Positions 11,331 to 22,701 of a DNA stretch of 64,000 nt are shown piece after piece. The notes below the pieces were generated by a model, which saw only the letters and a list, made by a program, of their open reading frames with translations, was not told where the DNA came from and did no database searches. Each line of letters starts with the position of its first letter. The stretch's first letter is position 1. Source of the stretch: Dipteris shenzhenensis (lineage: Eukaryota > Polypodiophyta > Polypodiopsida > Gleicheniales); NCBI GenBank assembly GCA_047967505.1, contig CM106540.1; one strand, given 5' to 3'. The position numbers were made by a program, and so were the translations under genes.

Positions 11331-11462
11331 ATAGATACACATATTGCTCCCCTAATAAGTTGAATTGTGTTTGTTGAGTATAGAGCAAAAACAACAAATT
11401 CAAAAAGATACAATAGATCTACATAGAGCTCCCCTAATAAATTGAATTGCATTTGTTGAGTA
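11331..11462. repeat. Tandem duplication, period 82 bp
   Basis: 11331-11380 and 11413-11462 share GCTCCCCTAATAA(G/A)TTGAATTG followed by TTTGTTGAGTA. No function is evident. Confidence 0.75.
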
Positions 11463-11799
11463 AATTGGGTTATATGAAACTTGCTTTTTTGTTTATTGAC
11501 ATTTTAAGATTCCACCTCGAGACCAGTGGATCGGGTCTCTAAACTATCATAGACAGGTGATGCAACTCATGAAATGCAAAGCTCCCTTTATGTTAGTATG
11601 CTCCACCATTTGGACTAACGCTTGACCACCAACAGGATAAGCTATCACTACATACACTCTATCAAATTTCAATCTTGCAAAAATTTTACTTGCCAAAAAA
11701 GTTTTGTTCACAAACACTTTCCATACTTCAATAGAATTTCTATCTCTGGCACTAGGCATTGTGCATCAAATGCAATGGTTGCAGTGCTCATTTTCTTCA

Positions 11800-12062
11800 C
11801 AAGACGAAATGGGAGGGAACATGAAATGAAGGGGTTGTGAGGGAAATGGGAGGGAGCACAGAATGGGAAATGGGAGGGATCACAAAATGGAAGGGTTAGG
11901 AGGGAGCTGGAGATGGGAGAGAACACCTGTAGGGATGGGAGGAAGCACAAGGAACTCAAAGTGGCAAGGAAAGAGGAGGGGAGCAGGAAGTGGGAGGGAG
12001 CATGAAATAGGAAGTGGGAGAGAGCACAAAATAGGGAGGATGAAATGGGAGGAGACCACAAA
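11800..12062. repeat. Purine-rich degenerate tandem repeat (GGGAGGGA / GAGCACAAAATGG)
   Basis: Units of roughly 20-30 bp alternate GGGAGGGAGCAC and AAATGGGA. The + strand is almost pure G and A. The ORFs read from it on both strands are low-complexity artefacts. Confidence 0.75.
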
Positions 12063-12522
12063 ACCGTAAACGTTTTAGTTAAATAGGAAGTGTAAGGGTT
12101 AAGGGTTCAGTCTATAAACTAGCCAAGTGGAAGGGTTTAGATTTACTCTATATAGTTTATATATATAGTTATTTAGATATATGAACTATATTATGGACAT
12201 TCTCTCTATATAAAAGCGCTTATATATTTTTTCTATAGTTTCTATATATGTTATATACATAGTTTATACATACATACATACATACATACATACCTATGTC
12301 TCTCTCTCTCTCTCTATGTTATTTATATATAGCTATACATATATAGTTTTTCATATTTATATAGTTATGACCTTATATAAGTTATATAAATATGAGAATA
12401 TATAATATATATTTAAGCATAAATATTTATGTAAGGGGTATATAAAAGAAATATACAAGACTGCATATCCTATATATCTCCCTCATATATCTAGTATATA
12501 AAAAAAGTAGAATATATATAAT

Positions 12523-12526
<4 letters not shown>
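12063..12526. other. AT-rich, (TACA)n and (TC)n tracts; no gene
   Basis: It contains (CATA)n at about 12264-12292 and (TC)n at about 12298-12314 in TATATAT-rich DNA leading into the large array. Confidence 0.7.
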
Positions 12527-12612
<86 letters not shown>

Positions 12613-13194
12613 CACATGTATACATGTATACATGTATATATGTATATATATACATGTATACATGTATATATGCATGTGAATATGTATATACATATACATG
12701 TACATGTATACATATATATATATGTACATATATACATATATGCATGTATATATGTATACATATATATATATAGAGTATATATACATGTATATATGTATGT
12801 ATATATACATGTTTATACATACATATATACATGTATACATACATACATGTGTATATCATGTATATACATGTGTACATATGTATATATGTATACATACATG
12901 TATATATACATATATATATATACATGTATATGTATGTATATGTATATATACATGTATATGTATATGTATATATACATGTATATGTATATATACATGTATA
13001 TGTATATGTATATATACATGTATATGTATATGCATATATACATGTATATGTATCTATATATATACATATACATGTATATATACATGTACAAATACATATA
13101 CATGTATATATACATGTACATATACATGTATATGTATATATACATGTATATATGCATATATACATGTATATATACATGTATATTACATGTACAT

Positions 13195-13237
<43 letters not shown>

Positions 13238-13687
13238 TGTATATATGCATGTACATGCATATATACATGTATATGTACATACATGTATATATACATGTAT
13301 ATACATGTGTATATACATGTACATATACATGTATATACATGTGTATATACATGTACATATACATGTATATGTACATATACATGTACATACACATGTATAT
13401 ACATGTACATATACATGTATATGTACATATACATGTATATATACATGTACATATACATGTACATATACATGTATATATACATGTATATATATGTATATAT
13501 ATATACATGTATATACATGTACATGTGTATACACGTGTATATACATGTACATGTGTATACACGTGTATATACATGTATATATACATATATATATATACAT
13601 ACATGTACATATATATATACATGTATGTATATATATATGTATATATACATGTATATATACATACATGTATATACAGATGTATATACA

Positions 13688-13723
<36 letters not shown>

Positions 13724-13848
13724 CACATGTATATATACATGTATATACATGTATAAATACATGTGCATGTATATATACATATATATATTATGTATACATA
13801 CATACATGTATATATCATGTATATATCATGTATATACATGTATATATA
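12527..13848. repeat. Compound microsatellite array 1: (TG)n then TA/TACATGTA
   Basis: About 31 TG units (12527-12588) lead into 1.26 kb built almost only from TA steps and the palindrome TACATGTA, in higher-order phrases such as TATACATGTACATA. The sequence is nearly self-complementary, so it gives long open frames of Tyr/Ile/Met/Cys/His/Val on both strands. These are artefacts, not proteins. It should form cruciforms and be length-variable. Confidence 0.97.
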
Positions 13849-15460
13849 TTTTTCCAACATCCTTATCGGAACAAATCCTTGATGAAGATGTCGATCCATT
13901 CTGTTTAAGATTCTTCGGAGATTCAATTTCTTGGTGATCAATGGTAATATGGGGAGGAAGGAGGGGCATTCCCCTCATTCATCTTTACATTCCGAAAATT
14001 CATTCTAAAGTTTGGATTTTCCCGTTTCCAACTAGATAATTAGGATTTCAAGTCCTTTCCATTGTTTCCATTGGAAGGGCTCTAAGGACCCCGGGTCCTT
14101 ATGGGATGGACCATCTAACCGAATCCCAAAATTTTAGTTCATTCAAATTCACTAATAGGGATTCTTGGTGACATCCTAACTAATGCCTTGACTAACTACC
14201 AGGAATTCTGGTCCTAGTCCAGATACTGGGGTCTCGTAGCACAGTTTCATCACACTCTAATTGGCTATTACGACTTTCAGTCCCACCTCAAGTACTAGGA
14301 CTTTTAGTCCCCTCAAAGGATTTCAAGTCCCCCGTCTTCTTCAAGGATTTCCAGTCCTATCTTCTTCAAGGATTTGAAGTCCCCGGATAAGGATTTCTAG
14401 TCTCGTTGAAAGACCTACTTGGATTTCCTCGAATCTCGGGATTCTGAGTCCCAGCCTCACTTGAGAAAGAAGTAGAAGGTGTTTCCTATTCGATACCTAA
14501 TACTTCATATCCAAATCCCCGGACGGCGGAGAATTTTGGTCTCAATACTCAACAATCGTAGGATTTGCATCCCCATGTTTCAGGGTTGGGCACTGGAAAG
14601 AGCAGAATCCTCTAAGGATTTTTCTTCCTATTGGGAGTTTGGGAGGCACCGAAGAGACCACTTGTCTCTCGAATCAAGGAGGTATTTCGAGTGCTCATTT
14701 GGGAGATAAGCAAATCAATTGAATGTGAATCTTTAGTGGTAGAGAAAAGAAATCTTTGAGAAATCTTTTGAGTAGATAAGGGTTCGATCTGAATAAGGGT
14801 TCGAGACCTTCTGCCCCGAGGAAGTATTTCGAGTGCTCATTTGCGAGATAAGCAAATCAATTGAATGTGAACCTTTAGTGGTAGAGAAAAGAAATCTTTG
14901 AGAAATCTTTGAATGGATAGTTGAATGCGTGAGATTGGAATTAAAGATTCGATAAAAGATCCATCAATCGTTGGAATCCACGGCTAGTTGGAACTAACAG
15001 ATTTGCCAAGCTTCAGTCGCTAAATCCCGCGAGTCGATGATGACAAGGATAACCACAAGATTGAATGGGACTTGAATTAGTCAGTGCGTCGAGGTGGGGT
15101 GCGGGATCTCAAAGATGGAGTGGGGAAAGAGGAAATGGAACTATTTGCTCTACATGTACAAATAATGATCGGATTTATATCTCCCCGAAGTAGAAAATGA
15201 GCCTAAAGATTCTTTTGAGAGGGAGGTTTGACGAGAAGCATTTCAAATCCAAGGATTTTCAGTCCCCTTGAAAGTATTTATGACTCATAGCTAGATCAAT
15301 TATAGTTAAGAAAACTGTCGATTGCAAGACCTAATTTTCCTTGTTATCTATCACTCTCGCTCGGATCTCCCTCAGTGAGGGAGATTTGATGAGCGTGAAG
15401 GATTTCAAGTCCAAGGAAGATTTTCAGTCCCCTCGAAAGGATCTATGAATTCGACCCATT
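13849..15460. repeat. Island between two TA arrays with a repeated dyad motif GGATTTNNAGTCC
   Basis: GGATTTCAAGTCC (14043-14055, 14318-14330, 15400-15412), GGATTTCCAGTCC (14345-14357), GGATTTGAAGTCC (14370-14382), GGATTTCTAGTCT (14391-14403), GGATTTTCAGTCC (15253-15265) and weaker forms, such as GGACTTTTAGTCC near 14298, recur through 1.4 kb. The motif is an imperfect palindrome. No ORF here is convincing. I do not recognise the family. Confidence 0.7.
14678..14919. repeat. Tandem duplication, period 142 bp
   Basis: About 100 bp starting GGA(G/A)GTATTTCGAGTGCTC and continuing through AAGCAAATCAATTGAATG to GAAATCTTTGAGAAATCTTT is present at 14678 and again at 14820 with only a few differences, so it is fairly recent. 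Confidence 0.85.
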
Positions 15461-15533
15461 TTGTATATATTTATATATACATGTATAAATACATGTTCCA
15501 TGTATATATACATGTACATGTACATGTATATAC

Positions 15534-15593
<60 letters not shown>

Positions 15594-15750
15594 GTACATG
15601 TATATATGTATATATATATGTACATGTATATATGTATATATATATGTACATGTATATATATATGTATATATATATGTATATATATGTACATGTATATATG
15701 TATATATATATGTACATGTATATATATACTATATATATACATGTGTATAC

Positions 15751-15785
<35 letters not shown>

Positions 15786-15889
15786 TGTACATATACATGT
15801 ATATACATGTATATACACATGTACATGTATATACATGTATATGCACATGTATCTGTATATGTATATATATATGTATATACATGTATATG

Positions 15890-15981
<92 letters not shown>

Positions 15982-15982
15982 C

Positions 15983-16070
<88 letters not shown>

Positions 16071-16455
16071 TAACATATACATGTATATATAGTATATATA
16101 TATATATATATATACACATATATAGATACATATACATATACATATACATATACATGTACATGTATATATACATATACATCTATATATATATATTATATAT
16201 ATACATATACATATACATGTATATATAGTATATATATACATATACATATACATGTGTATATATATACATGTATATATATATACATGTATATATATACACA
16301 TGTATATATACATATACATGTATATGTACATGTATATATATATAGATGTATATATATATACATGTATATATACATATACATGTATATGAACATGTATATA
16401 TATATATACATATATGCATGCATGTATATATGCATATACATGCATGTATATATGT

Positions 16456-16514
<59 letters not shown>

Positions 16515-16791
16515 CATATATATACATGTATATGTATACATATATATACATGTACATATATATATACACATGTATATACATATATATATATACATGTATA
16601 TACATGTATATATATATATACATGTAGATATATATATACACATGTATATACATATATATATATACATGTATATATATATACATATATATATTATATATAT
16701 ATACATGTATATATATACATATATATATACACACACATATATATATATACATGTATATATATATACATATATATATACACATGTATATACA

Positions 16792-16860
<69 letters not shown>
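15461..16860. repeat. Compound microsatellite array 2: TA/TACATGTA ending in (GA)n
   Basis: 1.36 kb of the same TA plus TACATGTA composition as array 1, ending in about 18 GA units (16825-16860). Both arrays contain TACATGTATAAATACATG near the island side. ORFs in it are composition artefacts. Confidence 0.97.
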
Positions 16861-16865
<5 letters not shown>

Positions 16866-17050
16866 TAAAGTCTGCAGAAGACGGATGGGTCTTTGAGATT
16901 GTGAGAAACCTAATACAAGCGAGCTGGAGGGGTGGAGCTACTAATCGAGCATCCACACCCACACATCACTTTAGGACTGATGGTCCATCCTAGTGTCTTT
17001 AGAAGCTTCAGTTATGTATTACATCAGTTATTGCCTAAGTGTCTCCACAT

Positions 17051-17300
17051 TTACATTGGTGTCTTAGCAACTTTAAAGTCTTTAATGAGGGCAGTGCCTT
17101 CACGGTATACTGCCTATTTGCTATTCTTTCGAGCTTCTCGTACTTTTTGGAGTTCATTGGCCTTCATCTTAAGCTGTTGAGGGGTAAGATCTACTGATAT
17201 CCATATCTTTTGATGTGTCAAGGCTTTGCGATCTCAGTGCGCATATCCAAGGATGCCATAGTGCACGACACTGTAGCTAACCCTTTGTCCATAATCCTTG
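17051..17300 (-). pseudogene. Fragment of LINE-like ORF1 C-terminus
   Basis: The minus strand reads KIWISVDLTPQQLKMKANEL, then QKVREARKNSK-stop-AVYREGTALIKDF, ending with TAA at 17051-17053. This aligns with the ORF1 at 33085-33974 (KIWIAKELTRDQLKDKAKEL, then AKVRAARKDGKWEVYCEGVALIKE). The internal TAG (17114-17116) replaces the Trp of the longer copy. It lies just beyond the (GA)n end of TA array 2. It shows that the ORF1 family is dispersed. Confidence 0.75.
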
Positions 17301-17961
17301 AAAAGAGGATCTAGAATGAGCCAAACAATAATCATTAGATACTAAATAAAGAGTAAAAGAAGTCTACAAGGTACTAAGGAAGTGTACAAGAGCTCAAGTG
17401 AAGATACTTAGTCTTTATGAAAAAATGAGCCAATCAAAGAAATTTTTTTATCACCATTAAAATAGAGATCCTAGATGCAAAGGAGGGGGAGGAAGGAGAG
17501 ATATTGCGAGATGAAGAAGAGGACTAGCCAAGGACCTCAAATGCAACAACATCATTAAAATCTAGATGGATAATCCAAAGATAGGACGGCACCCACCAAC
17601 AAACACATAATGCAATGTAGCTTTGTTGGCAGGACTCCCTAGTTCTCAAGAGCTATTCATGACAAAGGGCCTATAATCACTGGTCACCATCAAGTTTCCT
17701 CCTTGACAACACAATCTCTAGATGGAAGAGCACGTAAAGGATTTGATAAAAGTCGATTGGATCTAGAGACATCCTAGAAGATTGCATTTGTTTAGCGTTC
17801 TTGTTTCTTGTTCCTCCATTTTCCAATGAGTAATTGAACATCCTATCACAAACATGCAATATGTATAATGCTTTCTAGGTTTGAATTTCCTTCGTCTTCT
17901 AGAGGCACATATCAAAATTCAAAAAGTTTATTATTCAAATACTTTTGACCTTTTAAACTAT
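17301..17961. other. No gene recognised
   Basis: Mixed-composition DNA between the LINE fragment and the foldback element. A short minus-strand ORF at 17677-17859 has no motif. Confidence 0.35.
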
Positions 17962-19519
17962 CCATTCTATCAACCATTGCAAAAATTGTATACTACAAAA
18001 TCAAATGATTTAAAGTCTTTAGCCCAATTGTGATCTCATGTAGATAACCTACATGATTTAGGTACTATGTGTCTCTCGATTTAAATCATGTAGGTAACCT
18101 ACATGATTTAGGTACTACATGTCTCTTGATTTAAATCATGTAGGTAACCTACTTGATTTACATGTCTCTCGATTTAAATCATGTAGGTTACCTACATGGT
18201 AGTATATCTCTCTCAATGCATGGCCATGATCTTTGATATTTGACCATGATTAATAAATCAAAGTATGATAGGTAAATCAGATTCTCTGCTAGGATGATGG
18301 CTGTGCAAAGTAGATGGAGTCACTCAAAACCTATGGATTTCCGATGGGGACTGTATGCTTTACCCATAGTGGCAGTGTTGTTCTCTTGTTTACTTGGATA
18401 GTTGGTATAGCCATCACAAAGAACTAAACATGAGCTCTTTGATATAATGGAACCTGGCGGGTATGCTTTATCTTTTCTCACTCTTCATGCTACATGGATG
18501 TGTAGACATTCGTGAATATGTTCCTCTTTGAATGACTAGACATTCATGAATCCTCATGATATCAAGCTATCTTTATACTAGGCATTTCATGGTTTGTCTT
18601 GTCAAAAGTTATCGTGAACAAAAATATTTGTTTGAAACTCCATATGAAAAAGGGGTGATTTTACGTTGGCCAAATGTGAATGTGCAAAGGCATTGTTTCC
18701 ATTACTCCATGGCTTGCCACAGGTTGTGGACTAGTGATATTTAATAAGGGGACATACTTGCTCACGTAAGTCCTCATATCTACCATTCTAAAGAACCTTA
18801 GTTTGAACACTATTACATACATTTTAAGAGAAAAGGCCTTTAGTTTTCAAGTGAGAACTTGAAGTGATTTATTAGGTGAAAAGGTGAGGGTGGGATAACT
18901 CATATATATGTAACATAGTACATTAGTCCACAAAGGGGTACAAAATAGCAAATTAGTGTAATTCATATGTGTAGATTTATGAGGGGTGTCTAAATTTTTT
19001 GATTGAAAAATGTATACATGCAAGAGGGGGTTAATCTATTACATGAGAAAATGTAAAAATGCAAGAGTAGGTGAATTTCTTTACATGCTTGCTTGCACGT
19101 GCTATATGGAGTTTATGAAGAGTAATTCCTCGATGCATTTGTGGTCCTTGGCTTGTCCTCTTCTTCATCTCATAATATCTCTTCTTCCTCCCCTTTAACA
19201 CAAAACCCATTCTAAAACCATAATTAGAATTGCCTATCATACCTTATTTATTGACATGTCAAATATTAAAATTGCCTATCATAACTATCGAATTGATAAG
19301 TAGAATTGCCTATCATACCTTACGTTATTGATAGATCAAATATCAAAGACCATGGTGATGCATCGAGAGATATCTAGTATTGTTTAGGCATCCTACATGA
19401 TTTAAATTGAGAGATATGTACTACCACGTAGGTAACCTACATGAGTTCCACAATTTGGTTAAAGACTTTAAATCATTTGATTTTGTAGTATACAATTCTT
19501 GCAATGGTAAATAGAATGG
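17962..19519. mobile_element. Foldback-type inverted-repeat element
   Basis: The left arm (17962 to about 18275) is the reverse complement of the right arm (about 19225-19519). CCATTCTAT...CCATTGC pairs with GCAATGG...ATAGAATGG at the tips, GTATACTACAAAATCAAATG lies further in, and CATACTTTGATTTATT-like sequence lies at the inner ends. Each arm contains shorter tandem palindromes, AAATCATGTAGGTAACCTAC with its mirror, four times on the left and about twice on the right. The 950-bp centre holds no recognisable transposase. Inverted arms built of subrepeats are typical of foldback elements. I found no clear target duplication. Confidence 0.72.
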
Positions 19520-19703
19520 ACCGTAATTAGATTTCCTCTATTGAAGAACTTCATAGACAAAAGATGTGCGATTGAGCTACGCGGACTATGGTTTATTGGT
19601 GGGTGTCACTTGTGGCATTGGTGGGATTTAGTCCCATAAGCATTAATGTGGCTCTAATGGCCTTAGATATATTGGCTTGATTACCCCTCTCTACTCTCCC
19701 TTG

Positions 19704-19705
<2 letters not shown>

Positions 19706-19784
<79 letters not shown>
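19706..19784. repeat. (GA)n microsatellite
   Basis: About 39 units with one GAAA interruption. The Ser-Leu ORF on the minus strand is an artefact. Confidence 0.95.
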
Positions 19785-19786
<2 letters not shown>

Positions 19787-21255
19787 ATTCTTGCACATGC
19801 TCACTAAAAAAACACACCCAAGAGTTGACATCTTGCACAAAGAAACCAAGTATTCGTTGTTATCTACTTCAAGAAATCCAATACATCGGCTCTAATAGCC
19901 CACACAATGGTTATGAATACAAAGGTAGAGCCCACATTTGGAGTCGTATGCATAATGGCATCTGATTTTGAGTCTAGAGAACTACTAGATTCAAACTTCT
20001 TTGGTTCTCCCACTTGAAGACTGTGTCTCAGCATCGTTGGTGAGAATGGCAGGATCCCTCTTGCACAAATGAAGACAAAACCCTTTGACAAGTCTTAAGG
20101 ATGCCCGCTCAAATTAAAATTCTAGACTTGGTGCTTACGTGGTAAACAGATGAGAAGAGGCCTCACTTATAAATCTGCGTGTGGTTTTCAGAATTCCAAC
20201 CTTCTGTATCCAATCTATGTTGTTTGTGGAGAAATTTGCATGTTGTAGCTTAACACAACCTCACACGAATGGAAGACTTTTTGTCTATGCAAGCAGTTGA
20301 ATCAAAAAAGCTGCTACAAGATTGCTTGTTTGTGCAAGAAGTCAAATTAAAAAATCCTCCATAGTTCACAAGACATCTCCTTTCTAGATCCATGCCATGG
20401 AAGATTAAGAGTATAACCCATATGAGGGAATAAACATGTTGCGGAAACCTCCCTGAAAACTTTCAATTTCAATGCCTTCACTTTCAGAAATCCGTTTTGA
20501 GGGAGAAGGGAAGAATTGAAGAGAGGATTGGCAAGGGCATGAGGTCAAAGACCACCATAAATGAAAAGGTCAATGAAACAAATGTCCACACGCAAGAAAT
20601 GCAACCAATGGTCCATATTGCCTAGATTGAATCCAACGATTCAAACTTCTCCAGTCGCCCTCTTCTGAATAAGTGAAACATGTCGTTACTAGATTAACGA
20701 AGGTGACAAGGGCACCCGATTATTTGGCCTAAATGACGAGAGGCTATGCAAGATCAATAGGCCTCACACACGTCATCAAGTACGTGTGGCCTACGCTTAC
20801 AGGCAACAGGAGTCTTCTCGAGGGAATTAACTAGAGTGCTTGGCCAGCTGAGCTCTTGATGAATACTTCTCTCTTTTGCTATCTTGTTGAGGTTCACATG
20901 AGTCACGTTGTCAGAAATGATGCAGAAGATTGATATTCAATTGCATGCAACCTTTTTTAGAGATGTTGTTCATGTCGACAGTAAAACGTAGTTTTTCTTT
21001 TTTTCGGAGAAAGACAAATTCCTATTCTTTGCATTGTAAGCAAATCTATTGTCATTCCACTTCGAGCGAACGACGAGGAGATGTATTTCAGAAATGTATA
21101 AATAATAAATCAAAACGAAATTGAGCCAGAAGCATGCAACTGTGACAGGAAAAATCCAAACCCAAAGCTGCATTGCATGTACGACAAAAGTTCCAGCACC
21201 ATTTGCAACTTCATTGGATCCCTTTTTTCGAAGGCACAAATGTTTATTTTTTGGG
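19785..21255. other. No gene recognised; possible 3' part of the Helitron
   Basis: Short ORFs only. On the minus strand this follows the GIY-YIG gene and should contain the Helitron 3' hairpin and CTRR terminus if that gene is inside the element. I could not identify the terminus by eye. Confidence 0.3.
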
Positions 21256-22472
21256 TCAAATTATGTTCCTACGCTTTAGGATTAGGAAATAGTACTTCCG
21301 CGCTCTGGCCGGATGGCCCTCGAGCGTGTTGTAACCTAATGGACCTACTGTGTTGTGGCTCCTTATGTAGTACTGCTCTAAAGTTCGTGCTTTGTCTACG
21401 GTGTCTGTTGTTTCCAAAACTTTGATTTCGAAATTTTCTTCGAAGGGCTTGTAACGTTGCAAGTCCTCTTTCATTTTCGCCGGTGGTTTTTTATTGTGCT
21501 ATTTGATCCTCCGCGGCAGGTCCGTCGTGCTCCCTATGTACTTTCTGTTGTTGGGCTTGCACGTGATGCAGTAGACGACGAGGCTCGCGCGATTCCCTTG
21601 CGCGCGGGCGCTTCAGTGGAGGCTCCTCCTTCATCTCGAGGCTCGCGTCTTTCAATGTCGTACCTGCGTAAACATTGACAATTACGTTAGTCATCGAGGT
21701 TTTCGGTCTTTTTTTTTCATTTGACGTCCATAATAGAATGCATTTATTTACTTGCCCTGGTTTTTCTCTGTTGCCGTGAAAGGATCGTTTCCAATACCGA
21801 AGCGCTCCTCGTATAAGTCCCTGTCGAAAATATACGTTAGCTTCTCCATTGTCGTCACCGGGTGCGTCGCGTCATGCGTCCCTCCAAATTGTTCCATGAA
21901 TTGTTCGAGTATAGCCGTTGCTTGATCGCGCGTCATGTCTCTCAGCAACTCCAAGGATACGTTGTACCCGTAATGCAGCAGCACGCACGCATACGCTGTG
22001 ATCCCTTTCATCTTCGTGTCTAGTAGCTTCTGCCCCTCCAAACTTTCCATCATCCTATCGGTCTCATCGAACTCAATGTCAAGCTCGACAAGGATCTCTT
22101 TGAGGAGTCCTGTAGGAGAAGTGCAATCGATGATGAGTTTGTTGTTCTTGCAACTCGTTAATTCTTTTTCTCAATTGTTGTGTTTTTTTTAAATTTTCGG
22201 AAGCATTACGCACCATTTGCGAATCTCAAGCCTCCCGGCTCTCTTTTAGCTGGCAAACGCCTATTGCAGTTGTCAATGAAGTCGCGTAGTTCCGCATACG
22301 TGTTGAAGCCGTTGATGTAAGCTCCCGGACGTTCTCCTGCATTGTTTGCTAGCCGGAATTGCTTTGTGGTTAGGAAGAACCTCCTCTTTGCTGGTGGAGG
22401 TTTTGTTGCCTTCGCGTTGCTTTTGTATAGCGCAAATAGCTGCTTGCAGGCACGACTTATTACACCGTCTTT
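21256..22472 (-). pseudogene. Intron-containing GIY-YIG nuclease gene next to the Helitron
   Basis: Three minus-strand coding blocks. Block 1 (22472-22214) contains FFLTTKQFRLANNAGERPGA, then YINGFNTYAELRDFIDN, ending at donor GTGCGT. Block 2 (about 22165-21752) contains SPTGLLKEILVELDIEFDET, then YEERFGIGNDPF, ending at donor GTAAAT. Block 3 (21663-21256) follows acceptor TTACGCAG and carries the nuclease: VVYCIT, then KYIGSTTDLPRRIK, LEQYYI and GYNTLEG, i.e. the GIY...YIG, Arg, Glu and Asn positions of the family in the right order and spacing. Blocks 1 and 2 match no family I know. Block 3 has one TAG (21499-21501, CAG likely) and one frameshift just before VVYC. It starts about 230 bp after the helicase stop on the same strand. 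It may be a second Helitron protein or a captured gene; function is inferred as DNA nicking or cutting. Confidence 0.72.
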
Positions 22473-22701
22473 TCAAATGAGCCGTCTTTTTAAATCTTTA
22501 AGAAAAAAAGATTCTTTCATGCTGGTGGAATTTACCTTGTCTGCGTCCATGTCTTATGCTGCAATGTCTCGAGCTTTATGATTCTCTGCACCTGTTCTCG
22601 ACAACAGACAAGATATTAAAACCATTTTCCTTGCACGCACGTTTGACGCAACATATTCATGACTTGCCTCTGCCTTTTTCAATCTCTGGTAGTGAATACC
22701 T

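Noticed and set aside
12526-13941. Very long ORFs (up to 460 codons) of Tyr/Ile/Met/Cys/His/Val on both strands
   Set aside because: They are translations of TA/TACATGTA and TG microsatellites, open in all frames because the sequence has almost no stop-compatible context. No real protein.
15424-16962. Second set of long Tyr/Ile ORFs
   Set aside because: Same composition artefact in TA array 2.
17962-18275. Repeated palindromes as a CRISPR array
   Set aside because: Spacers are not unique, units are diverged, no cas genes are present, and the organism is a plant-type eukaryote; a foldback element explains it.
19593-19838. Ser-Leu repeat ORF
   Set aside because: Translation of the (GA)n microsatellite.
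21256-21663. GIY-YIG block as part of a Penelope-like retroelement
   Set aside because: Penelope elements have the GIY-YIG domain joined to an RT; no RT is found within several kb on this strand, and upstream is a Helitron helicase.
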